The notes beneath the pieces are model-generated. The model was given only the letters and a program-made list of their open reading frames with translations, was not told the DNA's origin and made no database searches. Positions 7,681 through 14,813 of a stretch of 16,445 bases of DNA are shown here, in pieces (the first letter of the stretch is position 1; each line of letters starts with the position of its first letter). Location: NCBI GenBank assembly GCA_030067055.1, contig JASJAL010000043.1:1-16445 (forward strand), read 5' to 3'. A program made the translations under genes and the position numbers. This stretch comes from Kiloniellales bacterium (GTDB taxonomy: Bacteria > Pseudomonadota > Alphaproteobacteria > Kiloniellales > JAKSBE01).

Positions 7681-7730
7681 CGCGCCGCTTCGAAAGCGGG
7701 AAGTCCAGGCAAGCGCGGGAGGAAGGCGGC

Positions 7731-8600
7731 ATGGCGAAAACGGCGTTCATCGGTCTCGGGGTGATGGGGTATCCCATGGCCGGGCATCTGAAGACGGGGG
7801 GTCACGAGGTCACGGTCTATAATCGCACCACCGCCAAGGCGGAACGCTGGGCCGCCGAGCACGGCGGCAGCTATGCGCCGACGCCGCGCGAGGCGGCACA
7901 AGGCGCCGAGTTCGTTTTCGTCTGCGTCGGCAACGATGACGACCTGCGCGCCGTGGTCCTGGGCGACGACGGGGCCTTCGCAGGGATGAGCACCGGGGCG
8001 GTCCTGGTCGATCACACCACGGCCTCGGCCGAGGTCGCGCGGGAGCTGGCGGAGGTCGGCGGCCAGTGCGGGGTCGAGGTGATCGACGCGCCGGTCTCCG
8101 GCGGCCAGGCCGGGGCCGAGAACGGCGCGCTCACCGTTATGTGCGGCGGCGAGGCCGCGACCTTCGACAAGGCCGCGCCGGTGATCGACTGCTTCGCGAA
8201 GGCCTGCATCCTGATGGGCCCGGCGGGCGCCGGCCAGCTGACCAAGATGGTCAACCAGATCTGCATCGCCGGGCTGCTGCAGGGCCTGTCCGAGGGCATG
8301 AACTTCGGCCAGAAGGCCGGGCTCGACATGGAGAAGGTGATCGAGGTGATCTCCAAGGGCGCGGCCCAGTCCTGGCAGATGGACAACCGCGCCTCGACCA
8401 TGTGCGCGGGCAAGTTCGACTTCGGCTTCGCCGTCGACTGGATGCGCAAGGATCTCGGCATTGCCCTGGCCGAGGCCAAGGGCAACGGCGCGCGGCTCCC
8501 GGTCACCGCCCTGGTCGACCAGTTCTACGCCCAGGTCCAGGCCCGCGGCGGCCAGCGCTGGGACACCTCCAGCCTGGTCCAGCTGCTCGCCCAGGATTGA
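7731..8600 (+). CDS. NAD(P)-dependent beta-hydroxyacid dehydrogenase (HIBADH/GlxR/GLYR family)
   Basis: The 289-residue enzyme is a beta-hydroxyacid dehydrogenase, a family reducing or oxidising substrates such as 3-hydroxyisobutyrate, tartronate semialdehyde, glyoxylate and succinate semialdehyde. The N-terminal dinucleotide motif FIGLGVMGYPMAGHL is at residues 6-20. VYNRT follows the second strand, and R32 there suggests NADP preference. The substrate motif DAPVSGG is at 119-125, the catalytic lysine is K172 in GQLTKMVNQ, and RKDLGIAL (239-246) and WDTSSL near the C-terminus are typical. Length equals the family norm. The ATG has GGGAGGA about 8 nt upstream and a promoter candidate at 7652-7680. 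It is divergent from the kinase/enolase-like pair, so a shared pathway is plausible: such reductases produce glycerate-like acids that a kinase and an enolase could process. The exact substrate is undetermined. Confidence 0.93.
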   Translation: MAKTAFIGLGVMGYPMAGHLKTGGHEVTVYNRTTAKAERWAAEHGGSYAPTPREAAQGAEFVFVCVGNDDDLRAVVLGDDGAFAGMSTGAVLVDHTTASAEVARELAEVGGQCGVEVIDAPVSGGQAGAENGALTVMCGGEAATFDKAAPVIDCFAKACILMGPAGAGQLTKMVNQICIAGLLQGLSEGMNFGQKAGLDMEKVIEVISKGAAQSWQMDNRASTMCAGKFDFGFAVDWMRKDLGIALAEAKGNGARLPVTALVDQFYAQVQARGGQRWDTSSLVQLLAQD

Positions 8601-8645
8601 GGTGCTGTTTCCGCGGCTCGCTCAGTTCTAGCCCGGGACCCCGGG

Positions 8646-9437
8646 TCAGCTGTCTTCCAGCTGCTTGAGCTTGCGGTTGACCACGCCGGCGATCTCGGCC
8701 AGGCGCTCGCGGCTGGCTGCGCCGCTGACCGCGTAGGCCAGGTTGCTGGTCGGCCAGGCCAGGGCGACCGTGGCCTCGTCCTCCAGGTAGACCTTGCCGG
8801 GCGCCAGGCGCTTGGCCTCGGCGGTGATGTAGCAGGTCACCCGCTCGCCCTCGCGGGTCTCGTAGACCAGCAAGGCCGCCGGACCGTGGACGGTCGAGAT
8901 CAGGCGCCCGCCCAGGAGGCTCAGCCCGGCCTCGCTGAGGTCCGGGGCCATGATGGGCACGCCCAGGCGCTGAGTCAGCCAGGACTGCAGGTAGTCCCGC
9001 TCGATGGCGGCGACCTCGACGGCGTGCCGTCGGTCCGCGGCGTAGACCTGGTGCGCGGCCACAGCCTCGCGCAGGAAGCGCTTCTCCTCGAGCCCAAGGA
9101 AAGGCAGCTTGTCGTAGCCCCAGCCCAGGGCACCGCCCAGCGCGCCGCCGACCGCCAGAAGCAGGACGGCCGCGGCGGCCCGCGGCAGCCAGGTGATCTC
9201 ACGCACCGGCGGGCGGTCCTGCAAGATCGCGAGCATGGAGGCCGGCACCGCCTCGTTGCCGACGCCGGCGAGGGCGGCGCGCAGGGCGCGATTCTGCCGG
9301 CGATAGGCGCTGACCCGCTCGGCGTCGTCCGGGCTCTGGGCCAGATGGGCGTCGACCTCGGCGCGGCGCTCGGGCGTCAGCTCCTCGTCGACGTAGGCCT
9401 GGAGATCGTCCAGGGATACCAGTTTCGGGTCGCTCAT
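8646..9437 (-). CDS. Membrane-anchored anti-sigma factor
   Basis: This 263-residue protein is the likely antagonist of the ECF sigma factor encoded just upstream, whose gene it overlaps by 4 bp. The N-terminal cytoplasmic part, LDDLQAYVDEELTPERRAEV (9-28) followed by DAHLAQSPDDAERV, matches the anti-sigma domain helices. One transmembrane segment is seen at about 86-108. The remaining 150 residues form an extracytoplasmic domain with no motif I recognise. The zinc-binding HxxxCxxC of ZAS-type anti-sigma factors is absent (the only cysteine is in VTCYI), so redox sensing through zinc is unlikely. Release probably follows regulated proteolysis or ligand binding at the periplasmic domain. The gene ends 45 nt from the convergent dehydrogenase gene. 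Confidence 0.88.
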   Translation of the reverse strand: MSDPKLVSLDDLQAYVDEELTPERRAEVDAHLAQSPDDAERVSAYRRQNRALRAALAGVGNEAVPASMLAILQDRPPVREITWLPRAAAAVLLLAVGGALGGALGWGYDKLPFLGLEEKRFLREAVAAHQVYAADRRHAVEVAAIERDYLQSWLTQRLGVPIMAPDLSEAGLSLLGGRLISTVHGPAALLVYETREGERVTCYITAEAKRLAPGKVYLEDEATVALAWPTSNLAYAVSGAASRERLAEIAGVVNRKLKQLEDS

Positions 9438-9940
9438 TTGACCCTCCGGATCGGCGGCACGTTGCCCCGGTCGGTCAGGTCGCGCAGCCGCTCGCGGCCG
9501 CGGGACAGGCGCGACATGACGGTCCCGACCGGCACGCCCAGGACCGCGGCGGCCTCCTCGTAGCGCAGCCCCTCGACCCCGACCAGGAGGATCGCCTCGC
9601 GCTGGTCGTCGTTGAGGTTGTCCAGCGCGTCCAGGACCTCGGAGGTCTCCAATTGGTCGCCCTGGCGGGCATTCTGCCCCAGGTGCTCGGCCGCCTCGGA
9701 GGGCGCGAAGCGCGGCTGGCGCGACAGGCTGCGCATCTGGTTGGCGTAGAGGTTGTGCAAGATGGTGAAGAGCCAGGCCCTGAGATTGCCCGGCTGGCGC
9801 CAGAGGTGGCGCCGCGACCAGGCGCGCAGCAGGCAGTCCTGGACCAAATCGTCGGCCCGTTCGGCGTCGCGTAGCAGGGCGCGCGCGTAGCGGCGGAGCG
9901 CCGGGATCTCAGCGGCGATCATCGTTGCCAAGTCGTCCAT
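9434..9940 (-). CDS. ECF-type RNA polymerase sigma factor
   Basis: This alternative sigma factor of 168 residues has region 2 at about 12-77, with DDLVQDCLLRAW (30-41) and NLRAWLFTILHNLYAN (52-67), and region 4 at about 104-155, with LNDDQREAILLVGVEGLRYEEAAAVLG split around the helix-turn-helix VPVGTVMSRLSRGRERL. There is no region 1.1 or 3, as expected for the ECF group. I choose the ATG at 9938-9940: the product then begins MDDLATMIAAEIPALRRYAR like family members. An in-frame GTG at 9971-9973 would add eleven residues but has no ribosome site and lies inside an inverted repeat. The downstream anti-sigma gene overlaps by 4 bp, implying coupled translation. I found no convincing autoregulatory ECF promoter (such as GGAAC with N16-17 and GTT) upstream. 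Confidence 0.93.
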   Translation of the reverse strand: MDDLATMIAAEIPALRRYARALLRDAERADDLVQDCLLRAWSRRHLWRQPGNLRAWLFTILHNLYANQMRSLSRQPRFAPSEAAEHLGQNARQGDQLETSEVLDALDNLNDDQREAILLVGVEGLRYEEAAAVLGVPVGTVMSRLSRGRERLRDLTDRGNVPPIRRVK

Positions 9941-10259
9941 TCCCCAAGCCTGCCCGGATGCCCGAAGGATCACAAATGATAAATCTGTGCATCCGGCAGG
10001 CTTGCATCAGCCCGATTTCGACCACCCTTGACCGACGAACACCGAAGAGGTGGAACTTCATCCCATGGTTCTGACCGCGGTCGCAGTCGGTGGCATCTAT
10101 GCAACAGTGCCCGTGTGCTCAGAGGCTTAGGATCAGCAATAGACCGCTTTGCCTGCCTTGACGCGGGAGGGCTGCATCGCGCGGCTCGCTGTGGCAGCCT
10201 GTGGGAGTCGGCCGGCCCTTTCGGCCCTGGTCTTGTCAGTTGAGAGAAGGATCCGGACC
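9941..10259. other. Divergent intergenic region between sigma factor and nicotinamidase
   Basis: This 319-nt spacer contains the inverted repeat at 9945-10004 and, inside its loop, a small dyad (ATCA then TGAT, 9969-9980). A short GGCC-CTTTC-GGCC hairpin lies near 10213-10225. GAGAGAAGGA before 10260 is the nicotinamidase ribosome site. A TTG-initiated frame of 71 codons at 10028-10243 has no ribosome site or family resemblance and is not accepted. Promoters for both flanking genes must lie here, but none is clear. Confidence 0.5.
9945..10004 (-). promoter_or_regulatory. Long inverted repeat immediately upstream of the sigma factor start codon
   Basis: The left arm CAAGCCTGCCCGGATGC (9945-9961) and right arm GCATCCGGCAGGCTTG (9989-10004) are complementary over 16 bp with a single extra C in the left arm. 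The loop is 27 nt. In the sigma transcript the stem would end 4 nt before the ATG and include the only GGGCAGG-like ribosome-binding sequence, so the structure could hide the translation start. As DNA it could be an operator. Which role applies is inference. Confidence 0.55.
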
Positions 10260-10898
10260 ATGACCGAGCGCATGACCCCCAAGGATGACGACCTGCTGCT
10301 GGTCATCGACGTGCAGAACGACTTCTGCAGCGGCGGCGCCCTGGCGGTACCCGACGGCGAGGCCGTGGTGCCGGTGATCAACGCGCTGGCCGCCCGCTTC
10401 GGCCATGTCGTCCTGACCCAGGACTGGCATCCCGGCGGGCATCTCTCCTTCGCTTCCAGCCATGCCGGTCGCCAGCCCTTCGAGACCACCGAGCTGGACT
10501 ACGGCACGCAGGTGCTCTGGCCCGACCACTGCGTCCAGGGCACGGCGGGTGCGGCCTTCCACGCCGATCTGGCACTGCCCCAGGCGGAGCTCGTCCTGCG
10601 CAAGGGCTTCCGGCCGGCGATCGATTCCTATTCCGCCTTCTTCGAGAACGACCAGACCACGCCGACCGGGCTTGGCGGATACCTGCGCGAGCGCGGGCTG
10701 GGCCGGGTCTTCCTCTGCGGCCTGGCGACGGACTTCTGCGTCCAGTTCTCCGCCCTCGACGCCCGGCGCCTCGGCTTCGAGACCGTGCTGGTCGAGGATG
10801 CCTGCCGAGCCATCGATCTGGAGGGCTCGCTCGCCGCCGCCCGCACCAAGATGGCCGAGGCCGGGGTGGTCACGGCGACGTCGGGGCAGGTCGCCTAG
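10260..10898 (+). CDS. pncA: Nicotinamidase (nicotinamide deamidase)
   Basis: The 212-residue isochorismatase-fold hydrolase converts nicotinamide to nicotinate in the NAD salvage pathway; homologues also activate pyrazinamide. The catalytic triad is D17 (VIDVQNDFC), K115 (LRKGF) and C160 (GLATDFCV). Metal ligands are D55 and H57 (TQDWHP) and H90 (WPDHCVQ). The segments WHPGGHLSFAS and DSYSAFF match PncA proteins throughout, which separates it from other isochorismatase relatives. The ATG at 10260 follows AGAAGGA at 9 nt. An upstream in-frame start at 10149 would add 37 residues of unrelated composition, and I reject it. It is a single-gene unit, divergent from the sigma factor and convergent with the Gld-type operon. 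Cytoplasmic. Confidence 0.95.
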   Translation: MTERMTPKDDDLLLVIDVQNDFCSGGALAVPDGEAVVPVINALAARFGHVVLTQDWHPGGHLSFASSHAGRQPFETTELDYGTQVLWPDHCVQGTAGAAFHADLALPQAELVLRKGFRPAIDSYSAFFENDQTTPTGLGGYLRERGLGRVFLCGLATDFCVQFSALDARRLGFETVLVEDACRAIDLEGSLAAARTKMAEAGVVTATSGQVA

Positions 10899-10936
10899 GA
10901 ACAACCACGCGCTCTTTGACCGCACTCGTCTTTCCT

Positions 10937-11008
10937 GCCCGGACTTGATCCGGGCATCCATCGAGCGATCGGCTCTGTGGGCTATCGGGTCGAGCCCGGC
11001 AATGACAG
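10937..11008. repeat. Dispersed-type palindromic repeat unit
   Basis: GCCCGGA (10937-10943) pairs with TCCGGGC (10949-10955) around CTTGA, then CATCCA follows. About 30 nt on, a second dyad CGGG/CCCG (10986-10998) is followed by CAATGAC. The pattern of TGCCCGGACTTGATCCGGGC followed by a mirrored GGGTCGAGCCCGGCAATGAC is the form of short intergenic repeats seen many times in alphaproteobacterial genomes. It lies between the convergent pncA and DUF4340 genes and may also act as a transcription barrier. Confidence 0.5.
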
Positions 11009-11069
11009 AGGAGGTGAGGACCGGTCAGGCGTCCACAATTAAGACGTCATTCGGCGCAAACGACGGCCG

Positions 11070-12134
11070 TCAGGACGCGGGCTTGGGTTCCGCTTCGAGG
11101 TATTCCTCGACCTTCGGCAGGAGCCGCTTCACGATGCGGTCGTCCAGGCGGTAGGCCCAGCTCTCGGTCTGGGCGGTGATCTCGGTGACCTGCGCCTCGG
11201 CGGCGCTGCGGGCTTCGGCCTCCGCCGGCGCGTCTTCGGCGAGTGATGCCGAGAGCTTGGCCCAGAGCTCGCCGTCGGCCTCGCCCAGCTCGACCGTGAC
11301 CGCGACCCCGTCGAAGGTGGTCACGGTGGTGCGGTTGGGCGCGGCGACGAAGTCGATCTCCGCGGCCGGCGCGACCTCGTCGAAGCTGACGAAAGCCAGG
11401 GCAGAGCCGAGCTGCGAGGTCTTGCTGCCCGCCGCCTTGCGGCCCTCCGGCAGGTCTGCCAGGTCGAAGATCTTGTCCTCGGCGTTGGCCCGGGTCGCGG
11501 TGAAGCGGGTGCCGTCAGCGTGCGCCACCTCGATGCGCGCGACCGTATTGGCGGCGACGTGAACCACGTCGGTTTGCAGCCAGGCGCGCTCGCCCTCCGG
11601 CAGCTCGACCGTCCCGGCGGCCAGCCAGGCCTGCTCGCCGCCCGGGACGCGGTAGTAGATGCCGCCGCTGGCGTCGCCCAGGGCACCCGGGCGATCCCGG
11701 CCCAGCAGGGCCTCGGCCAGGACCGTGCCGTCGGCGGCGCTGACCCGGACCAGGCGCGACTTGGCGCCCTCGCTCTCGACGTCCTCGACCTCGAGACGGA
11801 CGAAGCCCTCGGGCTTGCGGGTCTTGGGCTCGGCGATCTTGAGCGCGCGCAGGGCGAGGATCGCCTCGCGCACGATGGTCTCGCGCGCCGGATAGCCCTG
11901 TTTGCTCGGCAGGGTCCAGCCCCCTTCGCTCCCGCGGGTCAGGACGACCTGCCCCTCGGCCGTGATCAGCTCCAGCTTGGCGGCGTCGTTGAGCCGCTCC
12001 TGCAGCAGCGGGAAGAGCGGCTCCTCCGGCTTCAAAGCCTGGCGGGTGGCCGGCTGTTCGCGCAGGGCGTAGACCGCACCGGCCACGGTCGCCAGGGTGA
12101 CCACCGCCAGGATGACGAAGTTGCGTGGGCTCAT
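11070..12134 (-). CDS. DUF4340 domain-containing protein, last gene of the Gld-type ABC operon
   Basis: The 354-residue protein has one N-terminal membrane segment (about residues 5-23, NFVILAVVTLATVAGAVYAL) with the remainder likely periplasmic. It matches the DUF4340 family in length, in the early GGWTLPSKQGYPARE segment, which resembles the family's repeated W/L-P-x-x-G-Y/F-P-A element, in a pattern of alternating beta strands, and in an ending rich in Glu/Ala. The start overlaps the GldG-type gene by 4 bp (ATGA), so translation is coupled. DUF4340 proteins are frequent partners of GldG-type genes. The function is not established; the context suggests an accessory subunit of the ABC complex on the outer face of the inner membrane. 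The gene closes the operon, and the palindromic repeat at 10937-11008 lies beyond it. Confidence 0.85.
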   Translation of the reverse strand: MSPRNFVILAVVTLATVAGAVYALREQPATRQALKPEEPLFPLLQERLNDAAKLELITAEGQVVLTRGSEGGWTLPSKQGYPARETIVREAILALRALKIAEPKTRKPEGFVRLEVEDVESEGAKSRLVRVSAADGTVLAEALLGRDRPGALGDASGGIYYRVPGGEQAWLAAGTVELPEGERAWLQTDVVHVAANTVARIEVAHADGTRFTATRANAEDKIFDLADLPEGRKAAGSKTSQLGSALAFVSFDEVAPAAEIDFVAAPNRTTVTTFDGVAVTVELGEADGELWAKLSASLAEDAPAEAEARSAAEAQVTEITAQTESWAYRLDDRIVKRLLPKVEEYLEAEPKPAS

Positions 12135-14068
12135 GCGGTCGCCTCCGCTCTCGCCGTGCCGCTTTGGGCCGAGCGCGCCGCCCGGCGTCGGCGCAACCAG
12201 AGCACGCCGGCGGCGATCACCACCGTCACCAGCGGCATGCCCCAGATGTTGATGCCCTTGACCCAGGCCTCGACCTCGCCGATGTCCTGACGTAGCGCGC
12301 GTTGGACGTCGCGCAATTCGCGCCGGGCCTGGATCAGGTCGCTGCGCAGCTTGGCCAGCGCCTGATCGGCCTCGGCGCTTTGCAGGATTCCGGTCGCCTG
12401 CTCTTCCTGCTGCAGGCGGGCGATCTCCTGCTCGGCCTTCTCGATGCGCTCGACGATGGCCTGCTCCTGCTGGCGGTACTCGAGCTCGGCGTCGCGCTGG
12501 ATGTTCTGGATCAGGGTCAGCGGCCGGTCGACCAGGGCCCGACCGCGCAGGCTGATCAGCCCCTCGCTGCCGCTGAGGTTGTCCAGGGAATTGACCACCA
12601 GGTCGACGTTGTTGGCGATCGGCAGGGCCAGGCGCTGGCCGAAGAGGTTGTCGGCCCGCGACCAGACGCTGTCGACTAGCAGGTCGGAATCGGCGATCAC
12701 GATCAAGTTGGCGGCACCGTCGGACTTGGCCAGGTGCGCCTGCTTGAGCGCCTCGGCGTCCTCCGACGCCTCCAGCAGGGCCTCGGGCGGGCCGTCGGGG
12801 AAGGCGGACTCGACCGCGCCGGTGATCCGGGCTGCCAGGACTTTGGGCTCGCCCGGTCCCAGGAACTTGGCCAGCAGAGCTACCGGGTCCGGCGCGACCT
12901 GGATCTCGGAGACGGCGATCGGCAGGCTTTGCTCGCTCGAGATGATCAGCGGCTCCAGCGTCGTTGTGGCGCCCTCGACGGCGGTGATCGCGCCGGCGGC
13001 GTTGAGGTTGATGACCTGCAGCTCGGCGGTGACCGTGTCCTCGGCTGCCAGACGCTCGGCGCCAAGCGACAGCCAGGGCACGTACTCGGTCACCACCTGG
13101 CGGCCGCGCACCCGCGCCGCCACCTTGCGGGCCGAGAGCCGGTCGCCGACGATGGTTTCCGGATCGATCTCCAGGCCCCAGGCCGCCAGCAGCGGCGCCA
13201 TCTCGGCCGCGCCGGTACTGACGTAGCCGCCGCTGCGCTGGTTGATCTCGGACAGGGCCTCGGACCAGGGATCGATCAGCGCCAGCACGCGTCCACCCCG
13301 GAGGACGAACTGGTCGATGGCGTAGAGCGCGCCCTGAGACAGTCCCTCGGGCTGGGCCAGAAGCAACACCCCGACCTGCTCGCCGATCTCCAGGGTCTCG
13401 CCCTGGGCTTCGAGGAAGGAAAGGTCGAAGAACTGCGCGAGCGATGAGGTCGCCAGCCAGGGCCTGAAGCCGGTCATGCCATCGCCCTGAAGCGGCAGTG
13501 CGCCGAGCACGGCCACCTTGGGCTTCTCTGGATTCGCCAGGTTGTGGACCAGGCGGGTCAAGTCGTATTCCAGGAAGGCCGCGCGCTCGGGCTGAAAGAA
13601 GGGGATCACGTCGCTGTCGTCGGTCGCGTTGAAGCCGGTCAGCCCGAAGTAGACGACGCCCGCGCCGGCGGCCAGGGCGGCGCCCTGCAGACCCTCGGCC
13701 ACCGCCTGATCCTCTTCCGGCGAGAAGGCCTCGGGATCGTAGACCTGCAAGCGAATGCCGCCGTCGGCCAGGCGCTCGTACTCGCGCAGCAGCTCCTCGA
13801 CCCGCCGGGCGTGGTTGCCGTAGTAGGGGTTGGTCTCGACCAGGGCCTTGGAAAGGTAGAAGCGCAGGGTCAGCGGCTCGTCGATCTCGCCGAGGACCTT
13901 GCGGGTGCCCTCGGACAGGGTGAAAAGCCGCTGCTCGGTCAGGTCGAGCCGGGTCTGGGTCAAGGTCGCCCGGGTCAGGATGTTGAAGGCGACGAAGAGC
14001 ACCATCGCCAAAAGGATCGCGGCGATGGCCAGGCGGTTGCGGGTCGCCGAGGTCAGGCCTTTGCTCAT
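12131..14068 (-). CDS. GldG family ABC-associated membrane protein
   Basis: The 645-residue protein belongs to the GldG / ABC-type uncharacterised transport auxiliary family. A membrane segment near the N-terminus (about 13-31) is followed by DLTEQRLFTLSEGTRKVL, the family signature, and LRFYLSKAL. A large periplasmic domain contains FLEYDLTRLVHNL, VAVLGALPLQG and the VLALIDPW motif. Residues about 525-597 form a strong coiled coil rich in Glu, Gln, Arg and Leu (EQEIARLQQEEQA). A second membrane segment lies at about 609-626, followed by an RRRR-rich cytoplasmic tail. In Flavobacterium GldG works with GldA and GldF in gliding, but this organism lacks visible gliding context, so the role is open. 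It lies 7 nt after the permease gene and overlaps the DUF4340 gene by 4 bp. Confidence 0.88.
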   Translation of the reverse strand: MSKGLTSATRNRLAIAAILLAMVLFVAFNILTRATLTQTRLDLTEQRLFTLSEGTRKVLGEIDEPLTLRFYLSKALVETNPYYGNHARRVEELLREYERLADGGIRLQVYDPEAFSPEEDQAVAEGLQGAALAAGAGVVYFGLTGFNATDDSDVIPFFQPERAAFLEYDLTRLVHNLANPEKPKVAVLGALPLQGDGMTGFRPWLATSSLAQFFDLSFLEAQGETLEIGEQVGVLLLAQPEGLSQGALYAIDQFVLRGGRVLALIDPWSEALSEINQRSGGYVSTGAAEMAPLLAAWGLEIDPETIVGDRLSARKVAARVRGRQVVTEYVPWLSLGAERLAAEDTVTAELQVINLNAAGAITAVEGATTTLEPLIISSEQSLPIAVSEIQVAPDPVALLAKFLGPGEPKVLAARITGAVESAFPDGPPEALLEASEDAEALKQAHLAKSDGAANLIVIADSDLLVDSVWSRADNLFGQRLALPIANNVDLVVNSLDNLSGSEGLISLRGRALVDRPLTLIQNIQRDAELEYRQQEQAIVERIEKAEQEIARLQQEEQATGILQSAEADQALAKLRSDLIQARRELRDVQRALRQDIGEVEAWVKGINIWGMPLVTVVIAAGVLWLRRRRAARSAQSGTARAEATA

Positions 14069-14075
14069 GGTCGCC

Positions 14076-14810
14076 TCAGATCCCCTTGCGCAGGTCGACG
14101 ATCAGGGTGTTGATCAGCAGCGCGATGCCGATCAGCGAGCCGAAGAACAGCAGGTGGCGCAGGTCGATCACGCCCTGGGAGATCGCCTGGTAGTTCGACA
14201 GGAAGGAGAAGGAGCCGACCGCGTCCGCGAAGAACGATGGAGTCCAGGCGCGCAGGAAGTTCTGCACCAGCTCGATCCCGGCGAGGTTGAAGACGAAGCA
14301 GACCGCGGCGGCGAGCACGAAGGCGATGACCTGGTTCCGGGTCACCGCCGAGAGGCAGGCGCCGATTGCCAGGAAGCCCCCGGCCATCAGCCAACTGGCC
14401 AGATAGGTGGCCAGGATCACGCCGTTGTCCGGCGTCCCCAGGACGTTGACGGTAACCCAGATCGGGAAAGTCAGAAGCAGGGCGATGCCGGCGAAGACCC
14501 AGGCGGCCAGGAACTTGCCTGCCACGGCCTGGCCGGTCGAGATCGGCAGGGTCATCAGGAACTCGATGGTGCCGGTCTTGCGCTCCTCCGCCCAGAGCCG
14601 CATCGCCACCGCTGGGATCAGGAAGAGGTAGAGCCAGGGGTGGAACAGGAAGAAGGCCTGAAGGTCGGCCTGGCCGCGCTGGAAGAAGCTACCGAGATAG
14701 AAGGTGAGCGCGCCGGACAGCATCAGGAAGATGGTGATGAAGACGTAGGCCAGCGGACTGGTGAAGTAGCCGGCCAGCTCTCGCCTCAGGATCGTCAGGG
14801 TGCCCGCCAT
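14076..14810 (-). CDS. ABC-2 type permease, GldF-like
   Basis: The 244-residue integral membrane protein has about six predicted hydrophobic segments (near 19-40, 58-77, 100-120, 130-150, 160-182 and 218-238). Between the second and third is EERKTGTIEFLMTLPIS (about 75-91), the cytosolic coupling-helix motif typical of ABC-2 and GldF permeases. Length is as usual for this class. The ATG at 14810 has GGGGAG at 7 nt. It follows the ATPase stop by 3 nt and precedes the GldG-type gene by 7 nt, so the three are certainly one unit. It probably forms the membrane channel of a transporter powered by the preceding ATPase. The transported substrate cannot be deduced. Confidence 0.9.
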   Translation of the reverse strand: MAGTLTILRRELAGYFTSPLAYVFITIFLMLSGALTFYLGSFFQRGQADLQAFFLFHPWLYLFLIPAVAMRLWAEERKTGTIEFLMTLPISTGQAVAGKFLAAWVFAGIALLLTFPIWVTVNVLGTPDNGVILATYLASWLMAGGFLAIGACLSAVTRNQVIAFVLAAAVCFVFNLAGIELVQNFLRAWTPSFFADAVGSFSFLSNYQAISQGVIDLRHLLFFGSLIGIALLINTLIVDLRKGI

Positions 14811-14813
14811 GAC

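Noticed and set aside
8628..8650. CCCGGGACCCCGGG hairpin between the dehydrogenase and anti-sigma genes as a terminator
   Set aside because: The stem is short with overlapping alternatives, and there is no U-run on either strand.
10052..10070. GGAAC followed by GTT, resembling an EcfG/ECF promoter
   Set aside because: The spacing is only about 11 nt, whereas the general stress sigma consensus needs 16-17 nt.
10028..10243. 71-codon frame upstream of pncA
   Set aside because: It has a TTG start, no ribosome site and no recognisable family, and it overlaps the likely promoter region.
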